64,000 bases of DNA from Ailurus styani (GCA_002007465.1 LNAC01000275.1:2077810-2141809), one strand, 5' to 3'; numbered from the stretch's first letter, positions 45,857-57,622 are shown. Numbers and translations are program-made. The notes: generated by a model not told the origin, from the letters alone.

Positions 45857-45862
45857 TTTATT
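45857..45862 (-). terminator. IGFBP5: IGFBP5 distal polyadenylation signal
   Basis: AATAAA on the minus strand, followed by AGTTATGCATTCAG, which matches my recollection of the human IGFBP5 mRNA end. Further AATAAA copies on the minus strand at 46091-46096 and 46103-46108 could give slightly shorter transcripts. Confidence 0.85.
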
Positions 45863-46603
45863 AAATAAATGCTTTGTCATGACAAAAGACAAAGATCAAG
45901 GAGTAACATAAATTATAAGTTGAATAAATAGTATACAGCAATCTTCACTTTTTTAATAAAACGTGAGATCTTCTGGCTTTTTTTTTTTTTTTTTATTTCC
46001 TCAGGTACAAAATGCTAGACAGGAGGCAGGCCCCTCTGCATTCAGGTGATTTTTTTTTTTCTGCTTTTTTTTTCCCCCCCACAAACTGGTTTTATTTGTC
46101 AATTTATTTTTTCATCCTTTTCACCAGTAAAGATTATGAGCATTTATTAAAAAAAAAAAGTCGAAAACAAAAGAAAGGGAGAGAGAATAGAGCTACGATA
46201 TGTATGTACGTAAGACTACAGAGAGCTACAGTAATACGTGCGGTGGTTATTGCTGTCTTCAAAAAAGAAAAAAAAAAAACCGGTAGGCAACTCGGAATCT
46301 GAAGGAATCTTGTCTGACAACTGTCTATCCGTGTGGGCTACTGTGTGGTGGTGGCATGGGCGGTGGCGGTGGGAGGTGCGGGACTCAGGCGGGGGGACCG
46401 GAGAAGCTGGGGGGGGGGCGCAGGAGGCTGACACTGCCTACCTTCCCCTTCCCCATCCAGAGAGAGGAGTTCGAGAAGGAGAGCTTGTGGGAATGGCTAA
46501 ACCATAGCTTCATTAGAAAACCAAGAAAGCATGTTTATAAAAAGAATCAAAAACCTAGGAGAAAAAAAAAAAAGTGGAGAAAAGTGCCAAACTCTTGCAC
46601 TTT

Positions 46604-46614
46604 AGTGGTTTTAC
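46604..46614 (-). promoter_or_regulatory. IGFBP5: miR-140-5p seed match in the IGFBP5 3'UTR
   Basis: The mRNA-sense strand reads GTAAAACCACT, the perfect complement of miR-140-5p nucleotides 2-12, longer than a standard 8-mer seed. miR-140 control of IGFBP5 has been reported in cartilage cells. The pairing is seen in the sequence; activity in this species is inferred. Confidence 0.7.
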
Positions 46615-48217
46615 AAATAAAGACAGTACAATGCCCGGTGGGGGGTGGGGGGTGGCTGGCAAGTCCTCACCCCCTTTGCCACCACTTCTCAAAACTTAGC
46701 CTCCTTTCTCCAAAAATGTCCTCTTTGAGCCCAGGGCACGCTTCTCCTTGGCCCACGTCCCTCTGAAGTTCCCACCCGTCCTGCAGCCCTCTGGGGGGCG
46801 GGGGCTGAACAGACGGAGGGGGGCAGCGCCGGGCGCCCTGGAGAGGGGCGTGGCCACCAACAAGCTAGGTGGCGGGCGAGCCCAGGTGGGGCCCACCTCC
46901 CCAGGGGAGGCTGACCCTTCAGGATTACCGTGGAGACCACTGAGACGGTGATGGGAAATGGGTGAGGAGACAGGAGGTAGACCACACAGGGCCTCCCGGG
47001 CCTCCTGTCCTCCCCTGTCGGGGTGAGGGGGTTTGAGTGTCTCCAGGCCTGTCTGTCCAGGCCTGGCTGTCTGAGAAGCTTTAGAGTCTCTTCCATCCCG
47101 GATGCCCTGCTCTGCCCAGGTGGGTAGGGAGGCTCTGGGGGAAGGAGGATCAGTCCTGGCGAGGCCTCCCTCAATCATCTGACAGCAGTGGGAATGAAAG
47201 GTAATCATCTCCCTGCTGGAGTGAGGCCTGAGTCAAAGGGGGATGGGAAGAGGCCTCCTCTTGGGTGGCTGGGCAACATTTAGTCTTGAGGCCACAGAAA
47301 ACTCCAGATCCTAAGGCCTGGAGTCAAGAAGACCCTTGCTCAGGATCCCAGCTCTCAGAGCTTCCCACCAGTCTCTCCAACCGCCCTGCCCCAGGGACGC
47401 TCCATCTTTCTTCACCACTCCCTTCCCAGGCCATGCCTCCCTCTGGGGAGGTTAGTTTCATCCGTCATGAAGGTCCCGCGTCCTCTAGGGCGTGGCCAGC
47501 TGAGCAGAGTCATTGCAAGTGCTGGACTCACAGGTCTGGGGGAGTCAGCATGAACTTTGGAAACCTGAAGACACTGGTGCACTTAAGCCAGGCCATACTC
47601 TTCCCCACCTCGAGGCTGACGGCAAGGAGCCAAAGGAAGGGGCAGACACCCATTCAGAGTCCAGTAAATAGCAGGGGGGAAAGGAGAGCGCCCCTCTCAG
47701 GAACAGGTCCAGGTCTTGGGAGGGGTGTGTGGGGGGGTTAGCAATTCCTGGCTCAGTCTTTTCTTAGGGGGAATGGCACCCCAGTATCCACTTGGCAGAT
47801 CCCAGCTAGAGGACTGCTCGAGATCCACAGAAAGAAAATGGGCAAACAGAAGAGTGAAGTGGGAAAGGTTTACAATACTGGCCTAAGACACAGAAATGTG
47901 AGTCGGGGGTTTGGGGAAAGTCGTGCAGAGAGATGGGGCACATGGATGTAGCAGGTCGGGTTAGTCCTCGCGGCTGCCAGCCCCATCGGGCCCTTTGTCC
48001 TATGACAATCGACCATCTCTCTTGTCCTAGCCAACTGTCCTGTCCGGGCGGGGGGGAGGGTGCGGGCAGGAGACCCCCCCCTCGAGTTCCGTAGCTGCAA
48101 GTTTCCCACCAGCTGAAATCTATTTGCTTCTCCGCTGTCCCTCCTCATGGCCCCAAGTTCGGTGTTGGAGTGGTCTCCACGGCGTCACGCCATCAGCAAA
48201 GAGCAGAGAGAGCTGTG

Positions 48218-48224
48218 TTCACAG
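48218..48224 (-). promoter_or_regulatory. IGFBP5: miR-27 seed match in the IGFBP5 3'UTR (7-mer A1 type)
   Basis: The mRNA-sense strand reads CTGTGAA, pairing with miR-27 nucleotides 1-7. A seven-base match is expected by chance in a UTR this long, so this is weak alone; miR-27a has been linked to IGFBP5 in the literature. Confidence 0.35.
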
Positions 48225-50279
48225 CGAGGAGGGGTCTCCTTGGCCAGTGTCCAAGCCCCCTTCCCTGGCAGGCTAGCTCCAGCCTCCGAGGACAGCCCTG
48301 GGGCTGCCGATTTGTCGAGGAAGTCAGCGGGAACGGGAATTTTCTCGGTTCAGAATCTGGCTGCCAAATGCCAGCACCCTTGAGGCCTCCCTTTGTCCTG
48401 GGCCTTTCTTCCATCCTGCACCCCAGGGAGGAAGCCTGCACTGGCCCGGGAGGGACGAAGAGCTTGAAAGGCTCTGGCCTCAGTCCCCTATCATAGGGAG
48501 AAGGTGGCCATCTGAGCGCATGGTCTTGTCCCTCCAAAGGCACAGCCAGCCTGTGCTGATCCTTGCTCCTGTCCAGCGGCCAGGTTCTAGAAACCAATAA
48601 CCTAATAACCTAATGTTTTCTACCTTCCCCAGCTCCCAGGCCTGGAGTCAGCTCATTTCTCTCTGAGGAGTTGCACCCCCATTCTCCTCTTTCAGTGCTC
48701 TGGGACCCCAAAGAGCTTAGACGGTGGGGAGCCAGGAAGTTGCTTGTGGCTTCGTCCCCCTTTCTGTTGCTTTGCCGCAGAGCTAGGACGGGCCCAACCC
48801 CCCGCCACCCGTCCCTCCAGCTCCATCCCTCCACTCCCTCTACTCCGGCCTGCACTACCACTTTTACCATTTCCCTGCATTTAAACCCGTTTGCTTCCAT
48901 CCAGCTTGCTGCCATCTCTCATTTAAGTCTCTCTCCCGCTCTGCCGGCTTCAAAATGCAGGTTCTGCCCGGTTGAGAGGAAAAGGCTGGGCAGGACCTGT
49001 GGGTCAGACTTGGACCTGACGTGCTCCTTTGGTGCAGGGCCCGGAGCCAGGGACTTCCAGAGGGTCTAACGGCTAGCTGGAGGGGTGCTGGGGCTGCGGG
49101 GGGCGCCCCACGGAGAGCCCTCATCTACCTGGCTGGGTGCTTCCCATGGACGCACCTGCGCCCGGGAAATCGTGAAAGAGTCCAACGCAGTGGCCCGCCG
49201 AGGGCTTGGTCTGCCGCTCCTGGGAGGCTGGCAGGACGGCAGTTACGGGGTGTGTTAGAAGAATATGGGTTTTCTTGGTTTTCCCAGAATGAGGAAGCTC
49301 CTCAGAGCCCCCTGAGGAACTACTTTGAAAAGTTAATGCAAACCTTTGAAGGAAAGGAAGGAAGAAAGCAAAGAAGAAAGAACATAGATGTGTATGCCTT
49401 ATATATGACTATATGGAGCCTCGTCGAGAAGTCCGTACGAGGCCGCCTTGATTTCAGCCTATCCTCCCCCAGAGAGGCCGTGCTAGTAGCGAAGGGGGTG
49501 CCACGAGGGGCTGAAACCACCCGTGTCGGTGTGATCTAGTCACCTTGGAGGAGCAAGTCTCTCCGTTTGGGGCGCGTACTGCTTTCTGGAAGTCCGCACG
49601 GGGACCGCAGTGCGCACACAGACGTCTTTGCAGATCTGCTTCGGAAAACCTATCTATCTGATAGCACTCGGTTATTCACTTGTTTTGTTTTGAGAGGAAT
49701 GGAATGCATTTTAGGTTTCATAAGTTTTGGGGAGGGAGAAGCCTCTGCCGGGGGAGAGGGGGGCAGGGTCGGGGTCAAGCCGTGCAGCTTGCTGGCTGGA
49801 GGTGGAGACGGGTCCGGGAGAGGCACTGACCCCTTCTGTCGTTTCCTTTCTCCCCCTGTGGCCAATCCAGATGGGAAAACCCCCAAGGGTGCCACTGACT
49901 GCCACGCCTTGGGCCGTACCTTCCAGTGCCCAAACGTCTCCCAACTCAGGCCAGGGCTGCACAGGACAGGCAGGTCCAGCCCTGGTCCTGGGGATCTTTC
50001 CTTCCTGCCCACATTCTTCTTTCCTTCTTCGAAACTCAGTTTGTCTCCCCCTCCCCTCTACACGTGCACTTTCTTCCCTTCTCTCTCTCGCGTTCCTCCT
50101 CCCTTCCCCTCCCTGTCCATTCAACTTGCCTCAAAAAGAAAACCATTTTCAAGGGGGGGGGGTCTCCTTAGCTTTTTGCTTCTCTGCTGTTGCTGGTTTG
50201 AAAGTTGAGACCTTGCTAGAGATTCCGAGGTCCTCAGTTTCCTCAAATAGATAGATATATGTATGTTTTTTCCCTTAAA

Positions 50280-50288
50280 TGAGATGAA
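50280..50288 (-). promoter_or_regulatory. IGFBP5: miR-143-3p seed match just after the IGFBP5 stop codon
   Basis: The mRNA-sense strand reads TTCATCTCA, complementary to miR-143-3p nucleotides 1-9, about 90 bases past the stop. A miR-143-IGFBP5 interaction has been described in muscle progenitor cells. Confidence 0.6.
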
Positions 50289-50376
50289 ATGAGTGGCGTC
50301 CTGGGGTGGAGGGAGGTGCTGGCTGGAGTTGGGGATAGGGGTGGGAGGGGGTGAGGGAAGGCGGGGAGGGGACGCG

Positions 50377-50508
50377 TCACTCAACGTTGCTGCTGTCGAA
50401 GGTGTGGCACTGAAAGTCCCCATCGACATACTCCATGCCAGGCAGCTTCATCCCATACTTGTCCACGCACCAGCAGATGCCACGTTTGCGGCCACGGGAA
50501 GGCTTGCA
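50377..50508 (-). CDS. IGFBP5: IGFBP5 exon 4, coding part
   Basis: 43 codons plus TGA (50379-50377), from CKPSRGRKRG to the C-terminal SSNVE. It carries cysteines 3-6 of the thyroglobulin domain, CWCV, and the second half of the heparin-binding basic cluster. The acceptor CCCCAG ends at 50509. Confidence 0.98.
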   Translation of the reverse strand, partial: CKPSRGRKRGICWCVDKYGMKLPGMEYVDGDFQCHTFDSSNVE

Positions 50509-50782
50509 CTGGGGTGGGGAGAGCGACAGGCAGTGAGGCTGGCGGTCCCCTGCTGCCCCCTCCCCCGAGGGGGGGGCTCTGCCCCTGCCTGGCCCTTGTT
50601 CTGGCCCTGTTCCTTGTCTTCCCTGCCCTAATCCTCCGGGTTCTGGTATGCCCCCTGCATGGGGGACGGCCCCAGGGGGAGACGCTCATTTAGACAATCT
50701 GCTCATGGCTAGCTCTTACAACCTCTTTTATGTCACCCATTCAGGGTCTCCAACTTGGGATTCTCCATAGAGCTATGTGATC

Positions 50783-50814
<32 letters not shown>

Positions 50815-52268
50815 GGGGTGGGGACGGTGCATCATTTCTACAGTTTTATCGAGTACCAGACACTGCTTAACACTTCCTACAGAGCAGAGACTGTTCTAAG
50901 TGCTTTATAGAGATTAATCCCTAATCCCTCATAATTGCATAAGGACAATAGGTACCATGATCATTTTGCATCAGAGACCGGGGGCAGAGACGTTAAATAA
51001 CTAGGTAAGGAAGATGCAGCTCAGAAGGGGGAGAGCCAATAATTGACTCAAGGCCGTCTGGCTCTTGATCCCCAGCTTAGATGAAGGGAACCACTTAGGG
51101 AGCATCAGCGTCACCTGGGAGGGAACTTGTTAGACAAATTCTCAGAGCCCATCCCTGAAACTCTGGGGTGGGGCTCAGCAATCAGTGTTTTGATAAGCCT
51201 TCCAGGTGATTCTGATGCACCAGGAATAGAGAGAACCACTGGCTTAAGGTAATGAGTACCCCTTGAATAGGCTAAGAATTACTGTCTCTGCACATAGAAC
51301 TTACTAACCAACAGTAGTGCTGCCCAAAGGGCAGCCTGCTGTGAATGGGAGGTAAATTATTTCAGGTGCTACCTCTGAACATTTGTTTTGAAGTCTTTAT
51401 CTCTGCACATGTATTTATATGTGCGTTTATCAGAAAATAGTATATACGACATGTGAATGACACGGGGATATCCAGTTTCCTTTTTAAATGAATTCACATC
51501 AGTGAGGTGGATCACTAAAATGGAAGCAGACTCTAGTACAGGAGGGAACGGGGGAAACCCTGACTGGGGTACTTGCGTGGATATTGGAGGCTCAGGAAAC
51601 ACTACTGTTAATGACAGAAATCATAAGCATTTAGAGTAAGGGTTTTCTGGCAAGTGCCACCTTCAGGAGCCCTCTGAACTTGGGTGCGGGGGACGGGTGC
51701 GTACCTGCTTTCTCTTGTAGAATCCTTTGCGGTCACAGTTGGGCAGGTACACGGCACGGGGCACCATGCGGGGGCTGGCTTTGAGCTCCTGCAGGGAAGC
51801 CTCCATGTGTCTACGGCAGGGGCCCTGTGCGAAGACGGCGGGGGTGAGAGATGGGGCAGGAGCTGAGTGAAAAGCACCTTTAGGTGCCGAACGCATGGCC
51901 CAGGGCACTGGGGGCCAGAGAGGGTCTACAGAGAATTTTGTTCCAACTAGTCACCCCCAAACATCTGTCCGCCTTTGTGCCTGTCATGCACTCCAGGTGT
52001 AGAAAGTGTGCAAAGCCTGCAAAGTCCGAGAGACTCACCTGCTCAGATTCCTGTCTCATCTCAGGGGCAGAGATGACCCGGGGGTGGGCAGTGTTCTCAG
52101 CGCCCCCCACAAACTTGGACTGGGTCAGCTTCTTTCTGCGGTCCTTCTTCACGGCCTCGGCCTTCAGCTCGGAGATGCGGGTGTGCTTGGGCCGGAAGAT
52201 CTTGGGCGAGTAGGTCTCCTCTGCCATCTCGGAGGTGGTCGGCTCCTCGTGCTCACGGGAGTCTCTCT
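50377..52268 (-). CDS. IGFBP5: Insulin-like growth factor-binding protein 5 (exons 2-4; exon 1 outside window)
   Basis: Secreted, matrix-associated IGF-binding protein. Coding parts in mRNA order are 52268-52039, 51824-51705 and 50508-50377, giving 159 residues plus a split first codon; the N-terminal IGF-binding domain (exon 1) lies past base 64000. Visible features: linker with basic KKDRRKKL and an intact TQSKFVGG stretch, where PAPP-A cleaves the human protein; thyroglobulin type-1 domain with all six cysteines and CWCV; and the strongly basic segment from RKGFYKRKQ to SRGRKRG, which in studied orthologs binds heparin, acid-labile subunit and matrix and acts as a nuclear-import signal. 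No stops or frameshifts. It is nearly identical to human IGFBP5 as I recall it (for example Val for Ile in 'HPRVISAPEM'). Confidence 0.98.
50783..50814. repeat. (GAT)n trinucleotide microsatellite
   Basis: About ten uninterrupted GAT units (ATC on the gene strand) inside IGFBP5 intron 3. Confidence 0.95.
50850..51070 (-). repeat. MIR-type ancient SINE
   Basis: 'ttctaagtgctttatagaga', then 'gatcattttgcatcagagac' and 'gttaaataactaggtaagga', in reverse MIR order. Confidence 0.65.
51078..51246 (+). repeat. MER5A-like hAT relic
   Basis: 'tcacctgggagggaacttgt', 'gggtggggctcagcaatcag', 'ttccaggtgattctgatgca' and 'gagaaccactgg' form a clear MER5A order with its terminal box. Confidence 0.8.
51705..51824 (-). 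CDS. IGFBP5: IGFBP5 exon 3 (thyroglobulin type-1 domain, first half)
   Basis: Exactly 40 codons (120 bp, phase 0 both sides), from GPCRRHMEAS to GFYKRKQ. It has cysteines 1 and 2 and the first half of the basic matrix-binding cluster. It is the counterpart of IGFBP2 exon 3. Confidence 0.98.
51825..52038 (-). other. IGFBP5: IGFBP5 intron 2 (214 bp)
   Basis: Short phase-0 intron with donor GTGAGT and acceptor CGCACAG. No repeats. Confidence 0.95.
52039..52268 (-). CDS. IGFBP5: IGFBP5 exon 2 (linker domain)
   Basis: Two bases complete the Glu codon started in exon 1 (phase 1), then 76 codons from RDSREHEEPT to MRQESEQ. It is the same length (230 bp) and phase as IGFBP2 exon 2, supporting a shared origin. 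It holds the linker heparin-binding motif KKDRRKKL and the known protease-sensitive region. Confidence 0.97.
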
Positions 52269-55200
52269 CTGCAGGGGAAGGAGGCGGAGGGTCAGTCTCT
52301 GGGGCTGAGCCACGAGGATAGAGCCTGAAGCTCGGAGGGTGTCTGCCCTCCGGGAGCTTCCCTGACTGGGGGAAAGTGGGAGGATGAGAGTCAGCTCTCG
52401 TACAAGTGCTGGGAAGTTGCTGGCGTGATTGGAGTCCAGCGGAGCAAATCTAGGAAGACTTTGTGGAGCGGGACGGGGTTGCAAAGATCCGGCCGATGGA
52501 TGAGGGGCAGTGCGACAGGAGGGAGAGGACGTTCTGGGGCAGGAAGGGGATAGTGGGAGGGAAGTGGCCTCTGGGGTCGCCCAGGCGCTGGTGAGGACCT
52601 TGCTCGCCACGGGGCTGGCTCGGCAGCCGAGGCAGTGGCTGGGGTGGCCGGGAAGAACACGAGCTGGAGCCGCGGGCTGACGGAGGAAGATAGGCGACAG
52701 CCCAGCAAGGACGGGAGAGGCCCAGTGTATCCCCGAGTGGGGTCTTCATGCTTCCAGGACTGTTAGAGCTCAGATAGATTCTGGGAAACCAGGAGAAGAG
52801 TCCTCGGGACCAGACTTGCAGGGGGGCAGGGAGCATCATGGAGAGGAGGGGGCCCGAGAGAGCGGACAGGTGGGGCCTGGAGGGGTGGGTGGGTGCCGGG
52901 GGGGAGGGTGGGGAGACCTGGAACCCCAAGGCCCTGCTCTGGCTCAGGGCTGGCTGTGTGTTCTGGGCCCTGGGAGGCTGGAACATAACTCAGCTCCAGG
53001 CCAAGAGAGGCCAACAGCTGGCAGGGGCTGGAGCAGTTATATATAGGAGAGACTTGGTGACAGTCTATACTTAGCTGACTTATGACCTTTAAAGAAGTAG
53101 GACTTTGTTCATTTATTTGTTGATCTGATAATTCCAGCCCCTGGCCTTTTCTCCATCCACAGACTTCCAGTACATTCTTATCTCCTGGGCACCCTTCTCT
53201 GGGCTCCCCTTTCTCCCTCAGCTCCTTGACTCCATCAGCCTTGGCAGACCCAGAGTTGGGAGGGCTCCCCTGCTCTTCCTGGGTGGTCAGGACGTGGCCA
53301 GGATGCCCACAGTGAGACCAGGGGCAAGGTGGGCCGGGCAGGGGCGGGGTGGCCTGTCTTCATTGCCTCTTTTCTTTTCACATATTAGAAAGAGAAGAAT
53401 GGGGCTCTGGAGTGACCCTGAATATCTCAAGTGAGATGAAGGAAAATCCTCTTTTCCACCCACCTCATTCTCCCTGGGCCTTCCAGGAACCATGGTGACA
53501 AGGCCCTGGAATGGGGAATAGAAGGAGAGGGATCCAAGGAAGTGGCAGTGAGGGGATGCACAGGGGAGGAGAATCGGGATGAAAAGACACTGTTTCAGGT
53601 CCGCAAGGGCAGGAACCCTCTCTCCAGGTGTGGGTTAAGGGAGGCGTTTGGGGACGTGGCCTAACCAGGAAACCCCTGAGCACTTGTTTGTCTCTTGGGT
53701 TGGGATTCGTCGAGCTTAATTGAATAGGTATCCGGTCTTTAAGGCCCTGGCAGGGGCGTTCCTCGCCCTGAAGAAGCCTCCAGAGGTCTGCAGTGTTTTG
53801 GGTGGTTGGCTGATTTGGATCTTTATCCACAGAGGAGAAAGGGAAGTAGTCACCAGAGAGGGAGATGTTGGGGAGAGAGCAGACGGCAAAGCAATGGGCG
53901 GGCTTTCTCTGAGCCAAATTCAGTGCCAGGTCCCCACCCCCCACTTTGGTCTTTCCCTCCCTCTTCCCACCTTGCCTTGACTCCATTCTCTGACTCCATG
54001 AAATGTGCTGTGATCGTTCACCAGCATGGCGATGTGCCCGGCAGGCGGAGGAGAGCCTTCTAGGGTTAGCTAAAGCAGGACGTTTGGAGTGAAGCAACTT
54101 TCCTCGGCTGTGGGACAAGCTAGCATGGGGTGGCGTGCAGGGAGGAGCAGAGACTGTTTGGGGGACCCTGCACAAACTGAAAGGCTAGGGCTCTGTGATC
54201 TAGTACCCGGGCCCAAACCCGAGGCTCAGGTCTTGGGGAGAGGTGTGTGGAGAGGAAGAGCCAACTGTAGTTCAGAAGGGTGGCTGAGCTTATCTTGCTG
54301 AGTGATCTGAGATGCCTCGCTCAGCCTCTCTGGCCATCACCAAGCATACTGACCCCGAAAAAGCGGTTGGCCACTGGTAGGAGAGAGGGCAAGAGATGGT
54401 TGCCACTGAAAGGTGGGGGGCATTCGGGGGTGCATGGTCACGCCCTCTCCCCAATCAAGATTGTAAGCAGACGAAGTGAGGGAAGGCGGGAGGGAGGGCG
54501 GGGGGCTGGCCAGCACCTGTGAGAGGGCCGGACGGCAACTCCAGAGGCTGCTCCCAGGGTATACTGTCCTCAGGGGCACCTGCGTGGCTGGGCTCTAGGG
54601 GTCCCCTCTTCCACGGGAGATCCCAGGAAGCTGGTTACTCCTAGTGGCAGGCTGTAGCAGCTCTTGGAACCCTTCCCCTAGACTGTCGGGTCCATCTCCC
54701 TGTGTCCAAGCAGGAACAGGACATGAACGGATCTCAGGGTGCTCTTTCTAGCTCTTTACGACATCTGGAATGGGAGCGTCACCCCTCCTCCTCTGGTCAG
54801 AGGGTGTCATCCCCTCCCCCACCAGATGTGGCGCCCACACTCACGGGGCTCCTCTCTCTGGACTCGGTGGACGTGGATGGAAGCATGCCGGCTCACAGCA
54901 CTCCACGTACCGACAGCTCTTCTCCACCCTCCATCTTTTAGGGCTTTTTCTAAGAAATGCTGTGAGCTGCCCTTAACCTTGACTCACTCTTCCTGGGAGG
55001 AGGATGGGGCTGTTCACAGGGGTTCAGCAAACTTGGGAGCAAATTTTCCTTGACCTTAGTCTTTTCTCTGAAAGTGTTCAAGTATGGCCTGCGGCTAAGC
55101 ACATGCCCATACTGGAAAACAATGCCGATTCCTGTATGCTCCTTAAGGGACTCAAGGCACTTCTGCAAACCCGCTCTCCTTCCCCAGGCTCACAGAGGTG

Positions 55201-57429
55201 GGACTCCTGAGGGCATATCCTCCCCAGTTCACAGGCTTTTCGGCTGCTTCTGAAGGGCAAGCTTAAAGCTTTGATGTGCCTCCTGGTTTTTGGTGCCACT
55301 TGACCCCATGGGACCTATTACGTAGGCAGCAGGACAGTGGAGTATCAAAGATACTCATCAGGGTCTTGTGGATCCCTGCAGGCTCCACAGACAGTAGAAA
55401 GGTAGCACGACCCAGTGCAGAGCTACGAAGATTAAAAGGCTGGAAAGTAAGACCAGAGTTGGAATGCCAGAGCCAGCGAGCCCTACTCAGCGGCTTCCTG
55501 GCCAAGTCATAAGTAGGCTTTCAGTTTGGGCAGGGTTTACATTGTAGATAAGACAAGCAGGCACATGTAGACAGGTGGCTCCTGTGCTCTCTCATCGAGA
55601 GAAATTGGACTAAGGTTGCAGAGGGGATTTAGGTGGGATGAAAGGGAGGACTTCCTGGTGAAGTTGCCCTGCACTTGAAAAGCAACGGAACTTGAAAGTG
55701 CAGGAAGCCTGGAAGCTGTTCCACAAACAGGTCAATACCTCCCACGGCCAGTAGATGGCGGAGTAGACTGATGGCCAGGCAACATGTCTCCAGTGCTGTT
55801 TCTAGGGACTGTAAGCAATTTTCAGATCTGGGACTAATATGCTGCCCTCCCCGACTTCTCTGACAGCTACCCCTATCCTCTCCTTCTGTGTGTCTGCAGC
55901 ATGCATTTCAGGAGTCAGGGGTATGGATGGGTGAGGACTGGAAAAAAACCCACATACAAGGGAGGGTGAAGGCAGGTGTGAGAGCTGGAGGCTTGTGGGG
56001 GGACAAGGCCAACTTGTGCCTAGCCCCCTGCTGCTTCTCTAATCTGCAGCTGAAAAGCGTTCTGGGGTAGAAGAGAGACCTGTCTGGGGGTCACCCCCAT
56101 CCCGTCTCTAGATGTCATTTTGAAAGGGTTCTGCAGCAGATGGAAAATGTGGAATGCTCAGTATTGTTCCCTCCTCCAAAGGGTAGCAGAGGCAGGGCCC
56201 GTGAATTTGCAATTTCATCCGAAGACCAAGGAAGGGAGGGCTACCACATTGTCCTGATGGTCACCTTTTGGGTGGGTTCTGAGTCTGGTCTGGCTTCCAG
56301 CTAGCTCTCTGATGGTCCCTGCCCCTGCCACGTCGGGGTGGCCAGCTCGGTCCCTCCTTCATTCATAAGGCACTCCCGGGTCACTCTGCTGCCCCAGCGT
56401 CCACGGAGGCACACACAGGTACACAGCCCTTCCTCTGGCAACACGAACACCTGCCTGAGGACTACACCATCTCTCTGTCCCAGCAAACACAGAAGGTGTC
56501 TGGCTGTGGGCCCAGCTGCTATGGACCTGCAGGCACCCTGGGATGGGCGGCGCCCCTCAGAGCAGAGCATACAATGCACGCTTCCCACCCAAGCGCCACC
56601 ATGCTGTCCACGCCCACCCTCTGGCCGTCGCTGCTCTCTCGCGGGGGCCGGATGGTGCGCCAACAGACGCAGGCACATGCTCTTAAGAAGCCTTCTGATT
56701 CCATCCTGCTCCGCAGTCCAGTGATGGAGGTGTGTTGGGGACCTTGCCGCCCCCTGCCATCTAACCCTCCGTCCTGGGGCTCTTAGTCATTCCCTAGCAT
56801 CATGAACCTCTGGTCCCGGGCTGGTGGTAGTTTCCCCACTCGGTCTTAACCTCATCATCAAACTCCAGAGAACTCGGGGTGGCCCAGATATTGCGACGTT
56901 GCTTACGGAAATTGAAGAAACCGAGGCATACTCGGAATTCACAGCTCAGGAAGAATGTAGGGCTTCGCCAGGCCACCTGGACCTGGGGAGCGGAAAGTCT
57001 CTTTTTCTAGCCAGGAGACAAGATGGGTTTGCCCAGAATCTCTCTACAAGGAATGAAAAGGGGAGCTGGGTTTCCTCCAGCTCTCATTCTAACTCCTTCA
57101 GTGGAATTTAAACAGTAAACTTCTTAAGGGCGGAGCTTTGTTGTTTATCTTTTTCTCTCCACTGTATGGTTTTCACTATATAATCTTTAAGCGGAGAGAT
57201 GCACAGGTTTCCTGGAGAGATAAAGAGAAGTGGGTCTAGAAGTGCGTCTGTAACATAAACTCAGGCATGTCACAGTTCCATGGATGCTTCGAGAGGTCAC
57301 CTCGCTCATGCCCCTGCCTGCAAGCTTGAAGCTGTTGCAGAGGGAGCCAGGAAGCAGAGGTACAAGGTCTCAGAGGGACAGGAACAAGTGGGGCTCCCCT
57401 GGGTTTACGGGGCTTCTTTGATCTAAGGT

Positions 57430-57622
57430 CGTGCTATCCATGACAGTACTCACTAGCCACATGTGGCCACTTAAATGAATAAATATTAAATCAAATTACA
57501 AATTTAGCTCCCAGTTGCTCTATCCACTTTGACCCTTTGACCACAGTGGTGAGTGGCTGTTGAGCTGGACAGCGCAAATAGAGAGCATTTTCATCCCTGC
57601 AGAAAATCCCACTGGATAGCTG
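57430..57622. repeat. hAT-type DNA transposon relic
   Basis: 'ctagccacatgtggccactt' near one end, 'gagcattttcatccctgcag' near the other; related in style to the elements at 13650 and 59245. Confidence 0.55.

Larger units (their letters stand above)
45842..50376 (-). other. IGFBP5: IGFBP5 3' untranslated region (about 4.5 kb)
   Basis: It runs from the base after the IGFBP5 stop to just past the AATAAA at 45862-45857. A very long 3'UTR is characteristic of IGFBP5 in mammals. The distal part (46290-45850) is AU-rich and looks like the conserved tail of the human mRNA. No CAN-SINE has entered it, in contrast to the neighbouring intron and spacer. It contains microRNA seed matches listed separately. 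On the + strand several open frames cross it; none resembles a gene. Confidence 0.85.
50509..51704 (-). other. IGFBP5: IGFBP5 intron 3 (1.2 kb)
   Basis: Phase-0 intron. It contains a GAT/ATC trinucleotide repeat (50783-50814), a MIR-like relic (about 50850-51070) and a MER5A-like relic (about 51078-51246). The donor is GTACGC. Confidence 0.88.

Noticed and set aside
53465..54175. 236-codon minus-strand open frame in IGFBP5 intron 1
   Set aside because: Low-complexity Ser/Pro-rich translation with no family resemblance and no splice context.
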